Shown one piece after another: positions 1 to 8,083 of a stretch of DNA of 45,975 bases. Location: NCBI GenBank assembly GCA_027486795.1, contig JAIXOI010000032.1, forward strand, positions 1 to 45,975. The letters run 5' to 3'. The stretch's first letter is position 1; each line of letters starts with the position of its first letter. A program made the translations under genes and the position numbers. The notes beneath the pieces were generated by a model. That model was not told the DNA's origin and did no database searches. It saw only the letters and a list, made by a program, of their open reading frames with translations. Source of the stretch: Sphingobacteriales bacterium (GTDB lineage: Bacteria; Bacteroidota; Bacteroidia; Chitinophagales; CAIOSU01).

Positions 1-84
1 CCACAAAATGCGGTTGGGTAGCTTGTTCTCATCCAATTCTACAGTAATAATTATCTGTCTGCGGGTATATTTATCAGAAGCCAT
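1..84 (-). CDS. gldC: GldC-like gliding motility protein, N-terminus only (cut by window edge)
   Basis: A frame runs leftwards off the window from an ATG at 84 and gives 28 residues, beginning MASDKYTRRQ and continuing through ITVELDENKLPNRILW. The core VELDENKLP followed by a tryptophan matches the start of GldC, a small cytoplasmic protein of the Bacteroidetes gliding motility machinery, as I remember the family (usual length about 110 aa). A TAnnTTTG box lies 26 bp upstream. Only the N-terminus is visible, so the identification rests on about 15 informative residues. It fits the T9SS and SprB-like genes elsewhere in the window. Confidence 0.62.
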   Translation of the reverse strand, partial: MASDKYTRRQIIITVELDENKLPNRILW

Positions 85-110
85 ACGCTGGTTTGTGCTA
101 TATTTAGGGG

Positions 111-118
111 CAAAGGTA
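111..118 (-). promoter_or_regulatory. -7 box TACCTTTG for the gldC-like gene
   Basis: On the minus strand the sequence reads TACCTTTG, an exact match to the Bacteroidetes sigma factor -7 consensus TAnnTTTG, 26 bp before the ATG at 84. I found no convincing -33 TTTG at the usual spacing. Confidence 0.45.
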
Positions 119-120
119 AT

Positions 121-157
121 TATTAGACACAAGACATAAGACACAAGACTCAAGACT
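121..157. repeat. short word repeat of the AGACACAAGAC family
   Basis: Tandem, slightly varied copies of ACAAGAC/ATAAGAC fill this stretch. The same family, including the 15-mer ATTAGACACAAGACA, recurs at 33819-33892. The rest of 158-316 is AT-rich and shows nothing else except paired AATCGTAAATCG words at 277-312. Confidence 0.6.
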
Positions 158-316
158 TTGTTGCTAATGTGCTAAAGAGATAATGTCATTGCTATTGTTA
201 AGCAATTCTAAAATTTATCTAAACCATGAACCCAAATCGTTTATTAGCCATTAACTAATTACAAGTACTAAACCACAATCGTAAATCGTACCTCCTAAAA
301 TCGTAAATCGCATCAC

Positions 317-1297
317 ATGGAATATAGAAGACTTGGCCGTAGTGGCCTTCAGGTAAGTGCCCTATCATTGGGTTCATGGCTTACATTTGGCTTGCAAATT
401 GGCGACGATGTTGCTGAAGAATTGATGACCGTGGCCTATGAAAACGGTGTTAATTTTTTCGATAATGCTGAAGCTTACGCTGGGGGCAAATCGGAAATAG
501 TGATGGGCAACATCCTTAAAAAGAAAGGGTGGGATCGCAGCACTTATGTGGTAAGCAGCAAAGTGTTTTGGGGCGGCACTCTGCCCAACCAAAAAGGCCT
601 GAGCCGCAAGCACGTAATGGAGGCTTGCGATGCAGCATTAAAGCGCTTACAGGTTGATTACCTCGATTTATATTTTTGCCACAGGCCAGATATAAATACT
701 CCTATTGCCGAAACCGTGTGGGCTATGCACCACCTCATTCAGCAAGGTAAGGTGCTATATTGGGGCACCAGCGAGTGGACCGCACAAGAGATAACCGAGG
801 CACACCTGGTGGCCGAAAAGTATAACCTCATAGGCCCATTGATGGAGCAGCCGCAATATAATATGTTTCACCGTCAGCGTTTTGAGGTGGAGTATTTCCG
901 ATTGTTCCGCGATTGGGGCATGGGCAGCACTATATGGTCGCCACTGGCCAGCGGCTTGCTAAGTGGCAAATACAACCATGGCATGCCCGATGAGAAAACC
1001 CGCTTAGACTTACCGAACCTAGAGTGGCTTAAAGAGCGCGTGCTGCAAGAAGAAAAACTGGAACAAGCGCGCAAACTAGAGACTTTAGCCAAGGACCTTG
1101 GCACCACTTTGCCTCGCTTAGCCCTTGCTTGGTGCTTAAAGAACCCAAACGTGAGTACCGTGATTACAGGCGGCAGCAAAGCCAGTCACTTAAAGGAGAA
1201 CCTTAAAGCTACTGAAGACGTTGCCAAACTTACCCCTGAGGTAATAGCGCAAATAGAAACCATACTGGGCAACAAGCCTAAGTTGGAGGTGTTTTAA
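317..1297 (+). CDS. aldo/keto reductase, potassium-channel beta-subunit type
   Basis: This 326-aa protein is a full-length aldo/keto reductase, a cytosolic NADPH-dependent (beta/alpha)8-barrel enzyme that reduces aldehydes and ketones. It starts MEYRRLGRSGLQVSALSLG, the classic N-terminus of the group related to voltage-gated K+ channel beta subunits. The catalytic tetrad is readable as Asp49 and Tyr54 (in FFDNAEAY), Lys82 (SSKVFW) and His122 (LYFCHRPD). The C-terminal cofactor-binding region contains VITGGSKASHLKENLKA. The physiological substrate cannot be read from sequence. It stands alone, with an inverted repeat after its stop, so it is probably monocistronic. Confidence 0.9.
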   Translation: MEYRRLGRSGLQVSALSLGSWLTFGLQIGDDVAEELMTVAYENGVNFFDNAEAYAGGKSEIVMGNILKKKGWDRSTYVVSSKVFWGGTLPNQKGLSRKHVMEACDAALKRLQVDYLDLYFCHRPDINTPIAETVWAMHHLIQQGKVLYWGTSEWTAQEITEAHLVAEKYNLIGPLMEQPQYNMFHRQRFEVEYFRLFRDWGMGSTIWSPLASGLLSGKYNHGMPDEKTRLDLPNLEWLKERVLQEEKLEQARKLETLAKDLGTTLPRLALAWCLKNPNVSTVITGGSKASHLKENLKATEDVAKLTPEVIAQIETILGNKPKLEVF

Positions 1298-1307
1298 AAC
1301 AATTTTT

Positions 1308-1370
1308 AAATGTGCTAATTTGAAAATTTGGAAATGGTGTTGTGCCTTTCATTTTAAAATTAGCACATTT
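1308..1370 (+). terminator. inverted repeat after the aldo/keto reductase
   Basis: AAATGTGCTAATTT at 1308-1321 is perfectly complementary to AAATTAGCACATTT at 1357-1370, a 14-bp stem with a 35-nt loop, 10 bp after the stop codon. It is AT-rich with no clean T-run, so it may be only a weak terminator. The same word AATGTGCTAATTTG recurs near 11687, so it may equally be a dispersed repeat arranged as an inverted pair. Confidence 0.45.
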
Positions 1371-1379
1371 TCAAACTCG

Positions 1380-1395
1380 CCTGCCGGCCAGCAGG
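1380..1395. repeat. CCTGC-GCAGG palindrome
   Basis: CCTGCCGGCCAGCAGG is a short GC-rich hairpin in AT-rich spacer. A perfect relative, CCTGCCGGCAGG, lies at 33875-33886. Both sit inside other short repeats as if inserted there. Confidence 0.5.
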
Positions 1396-1411
1396 TTCTC
1401 AAATTAACCCA

Positions 1412-1837
1412 ATGCCCCACATCCGTACCAAAGCCATGTGCATTATAGAACACCATGGTAAACTTTTGGTGTCAACGAACGAAGACCCCATTACGGGGCA
1501 ACATTTCTATAGGTTGCTGGGTGGTGGCGTGGAGTTTGGCGAGACAGGCGAAATAGCCGTGCGCCGCGAAATAATGGAGGAGCTGGGGAGTGAATTAGTG
1601 AATCTTAAGCTAGCAACAATACTGGAGAACATCTTTGTTTATGATGGTAAACAGGGCCACGAAATTGTGTTTTTATATATTGGCGATTTATCCCGAAAAG
1701 AACTGTACAGCCAAACCAGTATACGAGTTATTGAATCCACTTATGAGCTTGAGGCTATTTGGGTACCAATTGAAGAATTGAAGCCCAATAATATACAGCT
1801 TTACCCTGCGTTTGATTATCAGAGTTTCCTTATTTAA
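1412..1837 (+). CDS. Nudix hydrolase family protein
   Basis: The 141-aa protein carries a full Nudix box at about residues 38-60 (GGGVEFGETGEIAV followed by RREIMEELG), with the metal-binding REIMEE glutamates intact. Nudix enzymes hydrolyse a nucleoside diphosphate linked to another moiety. The N-terminal IRTKAMCIIEHHGKLLV is the usual first strand pair of the fold. Substrate is not predictable; the length and single domain suit a small housecleaning pyrophosphatase. Its stop overlaps by 4 bp the stop of the convergent gene on the minus strand. Confidence 0.88.
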   Translation: MPHIRTKAMCIIEHHGKLLVSTNEDPITGQHFYRLLGGGVEFGETGEIAVRREIMEELGSELVNLKLATILENIFVYDGKQGHEIVFLYIGDLSRKELYSQTSIRVIESTYELEAIWVPIEELKPNNIQLYPAFDYQSFLI

Positions 1838-2520
1838 AGCACTCGGCCATTATTAATGGTAAACTTGACATGCCATTCGAGCCTTTCAAACGAACCATTA
1901 TCTAAAGCTCTTTGCCCGCTAAGCATACTGGTAAAAAATACCGGCGTACCCTTTAGTGGGGAGTTTTCATTTGTTATTCGGTGTGTTCCTATTTGTTCAT
2001 CAAATTTAAAGTTATATCCCAGCCATACCCACTTTTCAGGTTCATTGTTATTCTTTTTTTCCATGTCCTTTCCTAAAAAATGCCTTGCTTTAGTATTACA
2101 TACTATTATTACTTTTGGTCGGGTTTGAATTAATATTTCATTGGTAACTTTAAGTTGCTCCCAGATAAATGATACTCCATGTTCTTGATGCATTATATTG
2201 TCTATGTTCTCTTGTTTTGTTTCCCGTACAAAGAGCAAATCTAAATGGCCCCATTCTTGTCTTTTCGAAAGATCCTCAAATTTTTTAAAGTACCTTTTAT
2301 AAGTGTTTCCTTCTTGTTCTAAATTATAATATCCCACACCAGAAATTTTGGAATCATCGGTATAAGATGGATTTAAACCAATAAAAAGTATGGAATCCTT
2401 TTTAATTGAACCAATTGAAGCAAAGCCTCTGTCAATATATGGAAGGTTTTGGAAATCAGGGTTCTCTAAAATCCCTCTTATTTTTTCATCAAAGAACATT
2501 TTTATGTCGAGCGTATTCAT
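1834..2520 (-). CDS. uracil-DNA-glycosylase-superfamily-like protein, function unknown
   Basis: This 228-aa protein has DSILFIGLNPSYTDD near residue 42, like the N-terminal GxNP motif of the uracil-DNA glycosylase superfamily. A conserved-looking C-terminal block, FFTSMLSGQRALDNGS, is followed by a histidine in LEWHV, where the family keeps its second motif. Between them PKVIIVCNTKARHFLG looks like a Rossmann-like strand-helix. Several such proteins are uncharacterised, so glycosylase activity is an inference. The gene is visibly more AT-rich than its neighbours, which hints at acquisition. It converges on the Nudix gene and diverges from the radical SAM gene. Confidence 0.6.
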   Translation of the reverse strand: MNTLDIKMFFDEKIRGILENPDFQNLPYIDRGFASIGSIKKDSILFIGLNPSYTDDSKISGVGYYNLEQEGNTYKRYFKKFEDLSKRQEWGHLDLLFVRETKQENIDNIMHQEHGVSFIWEQLKVTNEILIQTRPKVIIVCNTKARHFLGKDMEKKNNNEPEKWVWLGYNFKFDEQIGTHRITNENSPLKGTPVFFTSMLSGQRALDNGSFERLEWHVKFTINNGRVL

Positions 2521-2636
2521 GTTTTTTGTATTGAAGATATGAATTATTTACAAAAACAAAACTCGCAACCCGTAACGCGTAATTAAAATTACTAAAAATA
2601 ATAGCCTAATAGTTTTAGTAATTCAAAATCCTTTTG

Positions 2637-2644
2637 TAGCTTTG
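2637..2644 (+). promoter_or_regulatory. -7 box TAGCTTTG for the radical SAM gene
   Basis: TAGCTTTG matches TAnnTTTG exactly and ends 7 bp before the first ATG at 2652. If it is the promoter, the transcript would begin at or near that ATG, so either the message is almost leaderless or translation starts at the next in-frame ATG, 2661. Confidence 0.4.
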
Positions 2645-2651
2645 TGTTATC

Positions 2652-3725
2652 ATGGAGCTGATGGAGGATTATATAAAGGGTAGGGGAGCGCAGACAAACC
2701 CGCACAACCAGTTTCATAACCATGAACTGGTATTTGAGCATATTGAGGGTTTGGATGAAGACTTTGACCATAACCCCGGCAGCACCAAATATTATATTGA
2801 TAGTACCAAGGCCATTGTAAACAAGGTTACCAGCCCCGATGTTGGCCCTGCTTGGAGCATGAACCCTTACCGCGGCTGCGAGCATGGCTGCGTGTATTGC
2901 TATGCCCGCAACAGCCACGAGTATTGGGGTTTTAGTGCCGGTATTGATTTTGAGAGCAAGATAATGGTAAAGCCCTCGGCGCCGGAGTTGCTACGCGAGC
3001 ATTTTATGCGCCGAAACTATAAGCCAGAGCCTATAATGCTATCGGGTAATACCGATTGTTACCAGCCCGTGGAGCGGAAAATGGAAATAACACGCGAAAT
3101 ACTGAAGGTGTTTTTGGAGTGTAAGCACCCTGTGGGTATCATCACCAAAAACGCATTGGTACTGCGCGATTTGGATATATTGAAGGAGTTGTCCGCTCAA
3201 AATTTGGTGCAGGTGGCCATCTCTATCACCACTTTAGATAACGACCTACAGCGCCGCATGGAGCCGCGTACATCGCTGCCAAGCAAGCGGCTTGATGCGG
3301 TGCGTAGATTGTCGGATGCAGGAGTGCCAGTTATGGTAATGCATGCCCCCGTTATCCCTTGGCTTACCGATGTGGAAACACCGCAATTAGTGAAGGCCTG
3401 TGCAGAGGCTGGCGCTTATACGGTTGGCTACACCATTGTTAGGCTAAATGGCGCTGTCGGGGGCATCTTTACCGACTGGGTGCAAAAGAACTACCCCATG
3501 AAGGCCGAAAAGGTGCTCAATGCCATAAAGGATATGCACGATGGCAAGCTAAACGATTCTGAATTTGGCAGACGAATGAAAGGAAGCGACACACCTTGGA
3601 ATCAAATTTTTAAGCAGCAATTTAATGTGGCCATGAAGCGCTATTTCCAAGAAAAACCACCTAAGCCCGTGTATAACCTAGCTGCGTTTGTGCCACCCGC
3701 CAAAGGGCAATTGAGTCTTTTTTAG
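2652..3725 (+). CDS. PA0069-family radical SAM protein (SplB-like)
   Basis: The 357-aa protein holds the radical SAM cluster motif CEHGCVYC (Cys76, Cys80, Cys83), preceded by MNPYRGC and followed by YARNSHEYWG, the hallmark of the PA0069/SplB-like family. The three cysteines ligate a [4Fe-4S] cluster that cleaves S-adenosylmethionine. SplB itself repairs spore photoproduct; the PA0069 branch occurs widely in non-sporulating bacteria and has no settled function, so photolesion repair is only an analogy. The C-terminus ends in PPAKGQLSLF. The start may be 2652 or 2661. It converges on amt with a 16-bp gap. Confidence 0.87.
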   Translation: MELMEDYIKGRGAQTNPHNQFHNHELVFEHIEGLDEDFDHNPGSTKYYIDSTKAIVNKVTSPDVGPAWSMNPYRGCEHGCVYCYARNSHEYWGFSAGIDFESKIMVKPSAPELLREHFMRRNYKPEPIMLSGNTDCYQPVERKMEITREILKVFLECKHPVGIITKNALVLRDLDILKELSAQNLVQVAISITTLDNDLQRRMEPRTSLPSKRLDAVRRLSDAGVPVMVMHAPVIPWLTDVETPQLVKACAEAGAYTVGYTIVRLNGAVGGIFTDWVQKNYPMKAEKVLNAIKDMHDGKLNDSEFGRRMKGSDTPWNQIFKQQFNVAMKRYFQEKPPKPVYNLAAFVPPAKGQLSLF

Positions 3726-3741
3726 GCCGCCACTGCCGATT

Positions 3742-5109
3742 TTACTTATGGGCAGATACAGGGGCAAACATACCTCCCTCGAATACCGATTCATGGTGCT
3801 GGCTAATGTCAAGCCCATCTTCCTCATCCTCTGGTTTTACCCTAAGCGGTATGATGATATTGGTAAGTTTTAGTAGCATGTAAGAGCCACCAAATGTAAA
3901 TACCGATACGATAACTAAGGCCAATAAGTGTTTCAATAACAAATCGGGGTTGCCTGTTGTTACCAGACCACCTTCTTTAGCGAAAACGGCGGTAAGCACC
4001 ATACCCACTATACCTCCAACGCCGTGGCATGGGAACACGTCTAAGGTATCGTCAATGCTCGATTTGTTTTTCCAGTGCACGGCGTAATTGCTGATGATGC
4101 TGGCCGCAAGGCCAATGAAAATGGCAGGGCCGAAGCTCACAAAACCTGCGGCAGGGGTTATGGCCACCAAACCTACCACCGCACCAATACAAGCACCTAT
4201 GGCAGTTGCTTTGCGGCCTTTAGCGGCATCTAGCAGTATCCATGCCATCATGGCGGCAGCCGAGGCCATATGGGTATTGATAAAGGCAGTAACGGCCAAT
4301 GTATTGGCATCCAATGCTGACCCGGCATTGAAACCAAACCAACCAAACCATAAAAGGCCGGTGCCCAACAACACATAAGGGATATTGGATGGTTTATGCT
4401 CGTGGTTGTTGAGGTGCGATTTGCGCCTACCCAGTACCATAGCACCTGCCAATGCCGCAAAGCCAGCCGAAATGTGCACTACGGTTCCGCCTGCAAAATC
4501 GAGTACGCCCATTTTGAAAAGGAAACCTTCAGGATGCCAGGTCCAGTGGGCCAATGGGGCGTATATGAGCAATGAGAATAGGCACACAAAGATTAAGTAA
4601 CCCCAAAAACGCACCCGCTCCGCGAACGAACCCGTGATAAGTGCTGGGGTAATAATGGCAAATTTTAATTGGAAGGCTGCAAATAGGATAAACGGAATGG
4701 AGGTGGCCATGCTGGGGTGAGCCGCGGTGCCTACATTATTGAAAAACGCGAAACTCAATGGGTTGCCAATGATGCCGCCTATACTATCGCCAAAAGCCAA
4801 ACTGAAACCCACCACATACCAAAGGATGCTTACCACACCCAAGGCTACAAAACTTTGTAGCATGGTGGAGATAATGTTTTTAGGACTTATCATGCCACCG
4901 TAAAAAAACGATAACCCTGGGGTCATTAACAATACCAACCCCGATGCGGAAAGCATCCATGCCAGTGTGCCGGTATCAAACGGCTCGGTATTTTCGGGAT
5001 GGACGCTAGGCCAAAAGCAGCACAAAAGCGTAAGGATGATGAATATAGAAAATGCGACAGTGCCGTATTTTTTCTTTTGTTGAACAGTCATTGGAGTCAA
5101 ATTTTGCAA
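3742..5109 (-). CDS. amt: ammonium transporter, Amt family
   Basis: A 455-aa integral membrane protein of the Amt/MEP/Rh family that conducts ammonium across the inner membrane. The pore twin histidines are readable as His212 (GGTVVHISAGFAAL) and His362 (DVFPCHGVGGIVGM). GGMISPKN and LITGSFAERVRFWGY are family signatures. The cytosolic tail keeps EEDGLDISQHHESVF, the segment that PII proteins contact in other Amts, although no glnB/glnK gene lies beside it. The N-terminal hydrophobic segment at about residues 17-33 could be a signal peptide or an extra helix. ATG codons at 5109 and 5091 are both possible starts. A CCAACA-ACT-TGTTGG dyad at 5158-5172 lies upstream. Confidence 0.95.
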   Translation of the reverse strand: MQNLTPMTVQQKKKYGTVAFSIFIILTLLCCFWPSVHPENTEPFDTGTLAWMLSASGLVLLMTPGLSFFYGGMISPKNIISTMLQSFVALGVVSILWYVVGFSLAFGDSIGGIIGNPLSFAFFNNVGTAAHPSMATSIPFILFAAFQLKFAIITPALITGSFAERVRFWGYLIFVCLFSLLIYAPLAHWTWHPEGFLFKMGVLDFAGGTVVHISAGFAALAGAMVLGRRKSHLNNHEHKPSNIPYVLLGTGLLWFGWFGFNAGSALDANTLAVTAFINTHMASAAAMMAWILLDAAKGRKATAIGACIGAVVGLVAITPAAGFVSFGPAIFIGLAASIISNYAVHWKNKSSIDDTLDVFPCHGVGGIVGMVLTAVFAKEGGLVTTGNPDLLLKHLLALVIVSVFTFGGSYMLLKLTNIIIPLRVKPEDEEDGLDISQHHESVFEGGMFAPVSAHK

Positions 5110-5226
5110 TTCGGCTGCAATTTATGACATCTATTTTGATAAATGCAATCGAAATTGCCAACAACTTGTTGGAATTTTCTGAATGTAAAAAAGTATAAAC
5201 TATTTAGCATCAAGCTCAAGGGCAAA

Positions 5227-6015
5227 TCAATGCTCCTCTTCTTTCACCCTTTTGTTCAGTTCAACGGGATTAGCGTTTTTTCTGCGCATACGCATGTTTA
5301 GCAATTCAATCAGTAACGAGAAGAACAAGGCAAAGTAAATATAGCCTTTAGGTACGTGTACATCTAAGCCCTCAACCACCAACATAAAGCCAATAAGGAT
5401 TAGGAAGGATAGTGCTAGTATTTCAATGGTTGGATGTTTTTTGATAAAATCGGCAATCTTGCCAGCAAATGCCAACATTACACCCAAAGAAATAACTACT
5501 GCAATAATCATTATCCACGCGCTTGATGACAAGCCTACTGCTGTTAATATCGAGTCAAAAGAAAAGATAATGTCCATGAGTATTACTTGCAGTATTACAG
5601 TTGTCATAGACATCTTCTTGGGCTTAGCTTCTTTGTCCATTTCTGGGCCTTCCATTTTGTGATGGATTTCGGTAACACTTTTGGCAAGTAAAAACAATCC
5701 GCCGGCCATCATAATCAAATCCCTTCCACTAAAGCCAATGCCAAACAATGAGAACAAATCGCTTGAAAAATAATTGATGATGAAACTAATACCCAATAAC
5801 AAGGCGATACGAAATACCAAGGCCAGCATTAAGCCTATTTTGCGCGCTTTTTCGCCTTCTTCGTGTGGTAATTTGTTAGATAAGATGGAGATGAAAATAA
5901 TATTATCAACGCCCAATACTATCTCGAGTAAGGTTAGGGTTGCCAAGGCTATCCATGCCTCTGCGGTTAAAAACACTGAAAGGTCGAAATTGATGGCTAA
6001 TAATAAGCTGTCCAT
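5227..6015 (-). CDS. TerC-family integral membrane protein
   Basis: The 262-aa protein is a multi-pass membrane protein of the TerC/YoaE family. LLEIVLGVDNIIFISIL near residues 29-46 and IIFSFDSILTAVGL near residues 148-163 are the two acidic family signatures placed inside membrane helices. Families of this kind are linked to tellurite resistance in plasmids and to metal (manganese) export in several bacteria; which applies here cannot be read. The start lies only 14 bp after the stop of the upstream SDR gene on the same strand, so the two are probably cotranscribed. The C-terminus is charged and short. Confidence 0.88.
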   Translation of the reverse strand: MDSLLLAINFDLSVFLTAEAWIALATLTLLEIVLGVDNIIFISILSNKLPHEEGEKARKIGLMLALVFRIALLLGISFIINYFSSDLFSLFGIGFSGRDLIMMAGGLFLLAKSVTEIHHKMEGPEMDKEAKPKKMSMTTVILQVILMDIIFSFDSILTAVGLSSSAWIMIIAVVISLGVMLAFAGKIADFIKKHPTIEILALSFLILIGFMLVVEGLDVHVPKGYIYFALFFSLLIELLNMRMRRKNANPVELNKRVKEEEH

Positions 6016-6029
6016 AGTGGTTTTTTAGT

Positions 6030-6836
6030 TTATCGGGTTAATAAGCCTGCATCCAGAACAAATTGGCTACCGGTTATATACCTTGCTTTTTCTGACGACA
6101 AATATACAACTGCTTGCGCAACATCTTCAGGTTCTATCCACGGCACAGGTAATAAATTTCCAGCACTGGCTTCGGCAATCTCTTGCGGGGTTTTGCCTTC
6201 CATTTCGGCCAAGCCATCGTTCATAGGGGTATTTACGCCCGTTGGGTGAATGCTGATAACGCGCACATTGTACGGCGCCAGCTCCAAGGCCCAGCTTTTG
6301 GTCATACCGGTAAGGGCCCATTTGCTGGCGGCGTAGTGGCTCAGGCGGTTCATGCCCCGCAACCCACCTACCGATGAGTTATTGATGATAACACCGCTTT
6401 TTTGCGCAATGAGGTGCGGTATTACATATTTTGCCATCAACCAACTGCCTTTGAGGTTTACATCCATCATACGGTCAAATTCGGCTTCGGTAAGTTCATG
6501 GGCCAATCCATAGGCGCATATACCTGCATTATTGAACAATACATCAACTCGGCCTAGGGTGCTAATTATCTTCTCAACGGAGGCTTCTACTTCATCTGCT
6601 TTGCTTACATCAGCCAGCAAGGCTATATATTTTACCCCGAGGGCTTCGCATGCTTTGCCCAAACTCACCAAGTCATCGTTGCTGCCCATGCTATAGGTTG
6701 GGTAGCCCACATTATGGCCAATATCGAGCGCCGCAATATGGTATCCTTCTTGTGCTAAGGCAATTGCTGTGGCTCGGCCTTGACCGTGGGCGGCGCCGGT
6801 AATTAAAGCCACTTTGCCATTTGTTGCTTGGTTCAT
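6030..6836 (-). CDS. SDR-family NAD(P)-dependent oxidoreductase, mycofactocin-coupled type by resemblance
   Basis: A 268-aa classical short-chain dehydrogenase. The cofactor motif TGAAHGQG is at residues 13-20, NNAG at 102-105, the catalytic serine at 154-155 and YAASK gives Tyr168 and Lys172. The extra loop GHNVGYPTYSMGSNDDL between the second strand and helix resembles the insertion in SDRs that retain their nicotinamide and are coupled to mycofactocin in actinobacteria. No mycofactocin genes are visible here, so the resemblance may reflect only shared ancestry. It leads an apparent operon with the TerC gene 14 bp downstream. A TAATTTG/CAAATTA dyad sits just before its start. Confidence 0.85.
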   Translation of the reverse strand: MNQATNGKVALITGAAHGQGRATAIALAQEGYHIAALDIGHNVGYPTYSMGSNDDLVSLGKACEALGVKYIALLADVSKADEVEASVEKIISTLGRVDVLFNNAGICAYGLAHELTEAEFDRMMDVNLKGSWLMAKYVIPHLIAQKSGVIINNSSVGGLRGMNRLSHYAASKWALTGMTKSWALELAPYNVRVISIHPTGVNTPMNDGLAEMEGKTPQEIAEASAGNLLPVPWIEPEDVAQAVVYLSSEKARYITGSQFVLDAGLLTR

Positions 6837-6848
6837 GGGGTTTCCTTG

Positions 6849-6866
6849 TAATTTGACCCCAAATTA
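6849..6866. promoter_or_regulatory. small dyad upstream of the SDR gene
   Basis: TAATTTG-ACCC-CAAATTA is a perfect 7-bp inverted repeat 13 bp upstream of the SDR start. It could be an operator, but its short AT-rich arms make chance occurrence plausible. Confidence 0.25.
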
Positions 6867-6917
6867 CGATATCATTTGTGGCTTGGCAAAAGCAGATTGC
6901 GTCTGATAGTAGTTAGC

Positions 6918-7898
6918 TTATTTTTTCTCTAACACCACATCTACAAACCAATGCTTACAATCGTACAGCAGCGATTTGATATGCAGCCCAGCCCCCGAGG
7001 CCAGTTGCTCGATGGTAGGTAGGTCGTACTTTTGCGATAATTCGGTTTGTACAGCCTCCCAAGCCTCCAACTCAAAGATTTGGTCAAGGGCCGCAATATG
7101 CACCTGTTGCTTGCGGGTGCTTATCAGGAAGCTTTTGGTTTCGCCAGTTATAGGGTTGTAAGTAGGGTAATGGGCGAAGTTTTGCCTATTGAAGTTGCCA
7201 CCCAATTCTTCGTTTATGCGGTCCAGCAGGTTTAGGTTAAACTCACGGGTAATGCCTTGCGAATCGTTGTAGGCAGCTAATATAGTCTTAGGGTCTTTCA
7301 TTAGGTCCATGCCAATCATCAGTAGGTCATTGGGGTTCATGCGGTCGGCAAGGCCCTGCAGAAACTGGTGTGCCCGCTCGCCCGTGAAATTGCCAATGTT
7401 AGAACCTAAGAAAAGGATAACCTTACGTTGCTTACTCTCGGCATTGATGCGTTCTAGGGCATCAAAGTATTCATATGGCATGGTTGTCACATCGCATAGT
7501 GGTATCTCTACGGCTAAGCTGTCTTTAAGTTGCCTAAGCACATTTGCTGAAATATCGATGGGCAAATAGGTAAATTCAACTTGCTGCTCCACCAAATGTT
7601 TCAAAAGTACTTTGGTTTTAGTCCCATCGCCGGCGCCAAACTCAATTAGTTGAAAAGCATCTCCTCCATTGTGGAATAATTCCAGCATTTCCTGCTTTCG
7701 GGTACTAAATATTTCGTACTCGCTGCGGGTAGGGTAGTACTCTGGCAATTTCATGATGAGTTGGAACAACTTATCGCCCTTATCGTTGTAAAAGTATCTG
7801 GATGAAAGGGTTTTTGGGGTTCCTTCCAAACCGCTTTTTACATCGTTGGCAAAGGTTTTAAGGTTGTTATCGGTGATGGTAGTGGTTCCGCTACTCAT
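6918..7898 (-). CDS. egtD: L-histidine N-alpha-methyltransferase, EgtD family
   Basis: This 326-aa SAM-dependent methyltransferase matches the EgtD family, which trimethylates histidine to hercynine, the first step of ergothioneine synthesis. Residues 35-60 read YFYNDKGDKLF, then LIMKLPEYYPTRSE, the family hallmark, and EFGAGDGTKT at 86-95 is the SAM-binding glycine loop. The C-terminal TRKQQVHIAAL and tail are also family-like. No egtB (hercynine oxygenase) is adjacent, so the product may be hercynine or the pathway may be completed elsewhere. It appears monocistronic with its own upstream spacer. Confidence 0.87.
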   Translation of the reverse strand: MSSGTTTITDNNLKTFANDVKSGLEGTPKTLSSRYFYNDKGDKLFQLIMKLPEYYPTRSEYEIFSTRKQEMLELFHNGGDAFQLIEFGAGDGTKTKVLLKHLVEQQVEFTYLPIDISANVLRQLKDSLAVEIPLCDVTTMPYEYFDALERINAESKQRKVILFLGSNIGNFTGERAHQFLQGLADRMNPNDLLMIGMDLMKDPKTILAAYNDSQGITREFNLNLLDRINEELGGNFNRQNFAHYPTYNPITGETKSFLISTRKQQVHIAALDQIFELEAWEAVQTELSQKYDLPTIEQLASGAGLHIKSLLYDCKHWFVDVVLEKK

Positions 7899-8083
7899 TT
7901 TAAAATTGTATTTTATAAAAGCTTACTCCCAAACAAACCAAAAAAATACCAGTTTGTTCCATAGATGGAATTTTTAGGTAAATAATAATGGAAAGGAGCG
8001 CTAAGATTTGACTGGCAGAAAGCAATTGAGAGGCGGGATAAAAGTATTAACTTATTAACCAATAACCAATCAACAAATCACCA

